64,000 nucleotides of DNA, from NCBI RefSeq assembly GCF_947491715.1, contig NZ_CANLKR010000020.1, forward strand, positions 1-64,000. Direction: 5' to 3'. Source of the DNA: an uncultured Shewanella sp. (GTDB taxonomy: Bacteria; Pseudomonadota; Gammaproteobacteria; Enterobacterales; Shewanellaceae). Shown here in pieces: positions 60,558 to 64,000 of this stretch. The notes under the pieces are model-generated. The model was given only the letters and a program-made list of their open reading frames with translations, was not told where the DNA came from and did not search any database. Numbering within the stretch: the stretch's first letter is position 1; each line of letters starts with the position of its first letter. A program made the translations under genes and the position numbers.

Positions 60558-61334
60558 TTTAGCGATATTATGCAGAATGAGAGCGTGAACGAGTTTTAGG
60601 CAATTAACTCCCACAAGGCTTTTCAATTTGAGATTGTTATGATCTTATACACTCTTTTGCTGAGAGCGAATCATGAACTTTGTTCTTTTACCCAATACAT
60701 AAATAGCCCTGATGGCGTTCATAGAAGGTTGTGAGGGTAGGGAAGATATAGTCCTTTTGATGAATAGGGGTGGCTAAATAACACCCAATTTATTTGAAGG
60801 GCAGTTAGAGATTACTTTGTTGGGTGCAAGAGGCGTTGTTTATCTGGCAGAGTTCAGTTCACCGGAAAGTGTTAAGTTCATTTCTGGGCAAGGTGTTCCT
60901 GTGTGGCATAGCCGTCACTGTGAACTAGAAAGCCTAACTCATCCAATGAATCTATTAGTTTCAAAACAATCGAGTACTGTAACAATGTCTGGACATAGTA
61001 GCAGTGCTAGTCACATTATTGCTCAAAAGACGTGTAACAGATTAAGGAAAGGCCGAGTGTAGCTGCGACCCTGATGTTATCGAGAGATAGGGGTAAGATG
61101 AGCACAGGGCTGTCACTACTCATCTTAAGCGTTCTCGGTCACTACTCATCTTAAGCGTTCTCGTCGTCATTATTTTGGTTGTCTGGTCGCGCAATGGTTC
61201 AAACCAGCGTAATATTCGAATCTTAGTTGCAATTAGGGGAGCATTTGGCCACAAAAAAATACCGCCCCTAGTATACTTATTTTGTATTCTTATCTATTGG
61301 AAAAATAAAAAGTATAGCTCTAGAGGATAATGGT
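60558..61334. other. degenerate region with a 26-bp tandem duplication
   Basis: No intact gene is supported. A frame at 60817-61062 reads EITLLGARGVVYLAEFSSPE and QGVPVWHSRHCELESL and may be a gene fragment, but I do not recognise it. A perfect 26-base tandem duplication (GTCACTACTCATCTTAAGCG plus TTCTCG) occupies 61112-61163. TAAGATGAG (near 61093) is its short inverted partner. GAGGA 8 bases before GTG 61335 is the ribosome site of the aldolase gene. Confidence 0.45.
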
Positions 61335-62078
61335 GTGGCATTCAATTTTAGACGAAAACTGTTGGCTCGTGAAAAGTTAGTGGGAACGATTCTTTCTTTA
61401 CCTAGCCCTGAAGTGGCTGAAATTTATTCATTACAAGGGTTCGATTGGCTTTTTCTAGATCTTGAACATGGCTTAATTGATATTTCTGATGCTCAGAGAA
61501 TAATCCAAGCAAGCGGTGTTCCTTGTGTTGTTCGTTGTCCTGCGAATGATGAAATTTGGATTAAAAAATGTCTTGATATTGGTGCTGAGGGGATCATTAT
61601 TCCTCAAGTTAAGAGCCCAGAAGATGTGCATCATTTAATTCAATTAAGCCAATATCCTCCTGAAGGGATCCGCAGCGTGGGAATTGCACGCGCACATGGA
61701 TATGGATTGAATTTTGCTGATTATGTTGCGCAAGCAAATCAAAAAATTGCAAAGATTATTCAAATTGAACATATTACTGCGGTTGACAATATTACTGAAA
61801 TATTAGCCGTTTCAGGTATTGATTGTGTCTTTATTGGACCTTATGATTTGTCTGCCAGTATGGGGCTAGTTGGGAATATCGAGCATCCAGATGTCGTGGA
61901 GGCTATTAACAAAGTCACCACGAAATGCATGGAAGCTAATATACCGTTAGGGATCTTCTCTTCTTCTACAGAAGGTATAACAGATTATATTAAATTGGGT
62001 TATTCCCTTTTGGCCGTTGGGATGGATAGCTTGTTTTTAGGTCATGCAGCCAGTGCAGTGATAAAAGCGCTTAAATAG
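61335..62078 (+). CDS. HpcH/HpaI family class II aldolase
   Basis: The 247-residue TIM-barrel enzyme cleaves or forms 2-keto-hydroxy acids (as HpaI, GarL, YfaU do), using a divalent metal. Seen: GTILSLPSPEVAEIYSLQGF, FDWLFLDLEHGLID with the catalytic His, VRCPANDEIWIKKCLDIGAE, GIIIPQVKSPED with the metal-binding residues, IIQIEHITAVDNI and VFIGPYDLSASMG. All active-site features look intact. The start is GTG 61335 with AGAGGA 7 bases upstream. It is not obviously part of the FAAL operon; nearly 800 degenerate bases separate them. Substrate unknown. Confidence 0.9.
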   Translation: MAFNFRRKLLAREKLVGTILSLPSPEVAEIYSLQGFDWLFLDLEHGLIDISDAQRIIQASGVPCVVRCPANDEIWIKKCLDIGAEGIIIPQVKSPEDVHHLIQLSQYPPEGIRSVGIARAHGYGLNFADYVAQANQKIAKIIQIEHITAVDNITEILAVSGIDCVFIGPYDLSASMGLVGNIEHPDVVEAINKVTTKCMEANIPLGIFSSSTEGITDYIKLGYSLLAVGMDSLFLGHAASAVIKALK

Positions 62079-62193
62079 TATGAGTGGGGAAGTTGAATAA
62101 CTTATTTACAACAATGAGTTAGCCGTGTACTCTTTTCCCATTATTTGGAGGCAACGCCTGTGAATACTGTGCTGTTAGCAGGGGGGGCGCATA

Positions 62194-62577
62194 GTGTCAA
62201 GCCAGTATTCAGAGATTAAGATGAATGGGGCTTTTCTGTCTGTCTATGAAACCTCTGACGGTGCGCTGACTTGCAAAAAACTGCAAAATAGGAGCCCTCG
62301 ATTAACCTCATTTAAGGAAATTTCGATTGCTACAGGTCTAGAGCATGGTGCTTTTTATCGGCCTCTGGCTGAATGGGTCGCGCCTGTAAAGCAATGGATA
62401 AAAGAAAGGCATCGCTAACGGGGTCAGTCAGTATTTCAAACTAGAATGGTTTGGCTCTACAAAGAGATGAAAGACAGTAATGAGCTGTATGCTAATGGGT
62501 TAAAGCCCTCATCAGGTGCTCATGATGCAGCCCATGATGCAGCCCATGATGCAGCCCATGATGCAGCCCATGATTAG
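62194..62577 (+). pseudogene. interrupted ORF with HDAA repeats, unrecognised
   Basis: GTG 62194 opens a frame (MNGAFLSVYETSDGALTCKK, ATGLEHGAFYRPLAEWVAPV) ending at TAA 62416-62418. The same frame continues after the stop through VFQTRMVWLYKEMKDSNELY to GAHDAAHDAAHDAAH and TAG at 62575-62577. This looks like one gene broken by a stop codon. Only the 12-bp repeat is distinctive; I cannot assign a family. An ATG at 62446 could start a 43-residue peptide from the second part alone. Confidence 0.4.
62521..62574 (+). repeat. 12-bp tandem repeat encoding His-Asp-Ala-Ala
   Basis: CATGATGCAGCC is repeated four times without change (62521-62568), followed by CATGAT. The unit length is a multiple of three, so repeat-number changes would keep the frame (HDAA units). 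Confidence 0.9.
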
Positions 62578-62783
62578 TGGCTTTCATCCACGATAATTTT
62601 GAAATTTTTACTGACACCCCTTGGCATGTGGATCAGCCCTGTAAATTTGATGTCGATTTTACTTTACCCAATGAAAAACTCATGGCCTTTACCCATCAGA
62701 AAATACAACAGATGTCAGGTTTTACGCTCGCCACTCAGTGGCAAGCATCCCACAATGTGTTATTGCAATCGACAAAAAATTGA
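62577..62783 (+). CDS. short hypothetical ORF (68 residues)
   Basis: GTG 62577 overlaps the TAG of the preceding frame. The product (MAFIHDNFEIFTDTPWHVDQ... QKIQQMSGFTLATQWQAS) is soluble with no recognisable domain. It may be a displaced fragment of the same decayed gene. No ribosome site is convincing. Confidence 0.3.
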   Translation: MAFIHDNFEIFTDTPWHVDQPCKFDVDFTLPNEKLMAFTHQKIQQMSGFTLATQWQASHNVLLQSTKN

Positions 62784-62886
62784 GTGCGTTGCGAGCCCAA
62801 TGATATGGGCATTAGTGTTTTAGGCCTGTAATCGGTATTTGTCAGTATTTTATTACCTGTATTATTTAGTTTTTTTGAGGTTATTA

Positions 62887-63315
62887 ATGAGAAAAACGGT
62901 GTTCATTTTTCTTTGTCTCTTGCCGTTTAATCTGTGGGCTGTAGATACAAAGCGCTTTGAATTTTTGGCTTCAGGTTATGGCAATGATTTTTACTTAAAA
63001 ATAGCTTTGGATGAGTCGGGTTTACGTACTGCTGAAGGTTTTCAGTATCGTGATGGCGACGAAAAAAACCGAGATTTTCCCGTTAAATTATTTGATAGTC
63101 AATATGTTGATTGGCTATTTTGGCAAGTGGAGCAGAGGTGTGAGTTTTGGTCAGCCCCTAGTGTCATTGGTGAGTCTGGGCTGGATGGGTATTCATTTCA
63201 CATTAAGGGTGTCAAGGAGGCTCAGCAACATACTGTGTCAATGTGGTTACCTGATAATGATTGCTATCATAAGCTTCGACAGCATTTATTTATTATGACA
63301 GGAAGTAAGTGGTGA
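62887..63315 (+). CDS. small exported protein of unknown function
   Basis: The start at ATG 62887 (GAGG about 7 bases upstream) gives 142 residues with a signal peptide (KTVFIFLCLLPFNLWA). The mature part is mixed and aromatic-rich (QYVDWLFWQVEQRCEFW, SMWLPDNDCYHKLRQHLF). Two cysteines could pair. An upstream in-frame extension to 62839 is hydrophobic and not needed. No family recognised. Confidence 0.6.
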   Translation: MRKTVFIFLCLLPFNLWAVDTKRFEFLASGYGNDFYLKIALDESGLRTAEGFQYRDGDEKNRDFPVKLFDSQYVDWLFWQVEQRCEFWSAPSVIGESGLDGYSFHIKGVKEAQQHTVSMWLPDNDCYHKLRQHLFIMTGSKW

Positions 63316-63349
63316 TGACAGAGTGACAAATTTTCTCAGGACGGGAAAA

Positions 63350-63544
63350 TTACGATTCAATAAAGTCGATAACGCGTTTACGAATAATACGTTATTGCCC
63401 GTTTTTTCTCATCTTTTGTCCAGGTATTTTGTTCAGTATGGTTCGAACCGATTCATTTTCATCACGCGACTTTTTTAATGAGTTACCTGCATAGATATTA
63501 TCATTGAAATGATGAGTTGTTATTATATTATTGATAACACATGA
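63350..63544 (-). pseudogene. possible decayed short gene on the minus strand
   Basis: One minus-strand frame stays open for 65 codons except for one TAA, reading AGNSLKKSRDENESVRTILN, KIPGQKMRKNGQ, stop, RIIRKRVIDFIES. Charged, helix-like composition suggests a former gene, but there is no ATG upstream. The rest of the 63316-63647 gap shows nothing else. Confidence 0.28.
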
Positions 63545-63647
63545 TTAATCATATTTTTAATCACTTCCGTATTGAGTGAAAAATCGGCGTAAGCAAGGTT
63601 TCCCATCTATACTTGTGTTATAGATGACAATTTACGGATTTTTTATC

Positions 63648-64000
63648 ATGATAAAATGTAAATTAGGGGCTTTGCTCACTGTTTTGTTCACCTTGTCATT
63701 GGTTCAATTGACGGGGTGTACCAATACACCTAATCCTTATGGGGATAGTTATGGGTCGGCCGAGACTCGCACTGTTCAACAAGTCTACTATGGCACCATT
63801 ATAGACACTAAGCCTGTGACCATTGATGCCTCAGAGGGCTCGAATATCGTGGGCACCGTTGCTGGGGCTGCTGTGGGGGGCGTCTTAGGCTCAACGATTG
63901 GCGGTGGTACAGGTTCCACTTTAGCGGCTATCGGGGGGGGATTGCTAGGTGGCTATGCTGGGGGGAAAACGGCGAATGCACTGGGTGAAAGTAATGGTGT
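63648..64000 (+). CDS. slyB: SlyB-like outer-membrane lipoprotein with glycine-zipper domain (runs off the end)
   Basis: The frame from ATG 63648 is open to the end of the window (117 codons). A signal peptide with lipobox LVQLTGC is followed by the 17-kDa antigen/SlyB pattern: VQQVYYGTIIDTKPVTID, then a glycine-zipper region GTVAGAAVGGVLGSTIGGG, GGGLLGGYAGGKTANALG. SlyB-type proteins span or shield outer-membrane complexes in stress. About 35-40 residues are missing at the C-terminus. A run of eight G at 63933-63940 lies in the glycine zipper. Confidence 0.85.
   Translation, partial: MIKCKLGALLTVLFTLSLVQLTGCTNTPNPYGDSYGSAETRTVQQVYYGTIIDTKPVTIDASEGSNIVGTVAGAAVGGVLGSTIGGGTGSTLAAIGGGLLGGYAGGKTANALGESNG

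Noticed and set aside
61335..62078. HpcH/HpaI aldolase as part of the FAAL biosynthetic operon
   Set aside because: Nearly 800 bases of degenerate sequence separate it from the MFS gene and it has its own ribosome site and spacing; linkage of function is not supported.

Overview
The window comes from a low-GC gammaproteobacterium, most likely Shewanella or a close relative such as Parashewanella. The evidence is gene order and protein families, not a database search. It shows mltD-gloB-yafS-rnhA/dnaQ-(TIGR03503-type gene)-tRNA-Asp, a DUF2066 gene next to hda, a compact recC-recB-recD operon without ptrA, msrPQ, and a closing SlyB-like lipoprotein. All of these are at home in marine Alteromonadales.

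Layout. 1-576: the 3' end of an rRNA operon (23S tail, hairpin-rich spacer, 5S, terminator). 1.2-18.4 kb: mostly housekeeping genes (slt, rmuC, msrPQ, rraA-like, asmA-like, mltD, gloB, yafS, rnhA, dnaQ and two identical tRNA-Asp genes). 18.8-23.2 kb: a frameshifted SRPBCC gene, then two secreted proteins. One looks like an XaxA/YaxA-type alpha-pore-forming toxin subunit. The other is an 807-residue protein whose C-terminal part recalls the end of Tc-toxin A subunits. A LysR regulator follows. 24.7-30.8 kb: a cupin-like protein with an NhaC antiporter and a divergent LysR, a PiT phosphate transporter with its PhoU-like partner, and an RpiB-like isomerase. 30.9-35.1 kb: an accessory group of exported proteins, with two paralogous lipoproteins followed by a secreted Ser-hydrolase. 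35.2-46.4 kb: ddl and recCBD. 46.7-53.4 kb: small exported proteins, a secreted EEP-fold phosphodiesterase, the DUF2066 gene, hda and a large HExxH lipoprotein. 53.4-63.6 kb: a repeat- and pseudogene-rich, AT-rich accessory stretch. It carries a 1301-residue fatty-acyl-AMP ligase-ACP-ACP-condensation protein with an MFS exporter, and an HpcH/HpaI aldolase. The window ends inside a slyB-like gene.

The two most interesting systems are the XaxA-like/TcA-like secreted pair, a possible new two-component pore-forming toxin, and the FAAL-ACP-ACP-C plus MFS unit, a possible minimal pathway for an acylated small molecule. At a smaller scale there are three notable patterns. Many short hairpins share a TCC-containing loop but have different, compensating stems; two of them form an insertion inside one of two copies of a MITE with TATACCCGTGAT ends. 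An end of that MITE is also matched by the last codons of rnhA. A partial tandem duplication of the recB 5' end has placed a small coupled leader ORF between recC and recB.

All family assignments are from reading motifs by eye; no similarity search was run.
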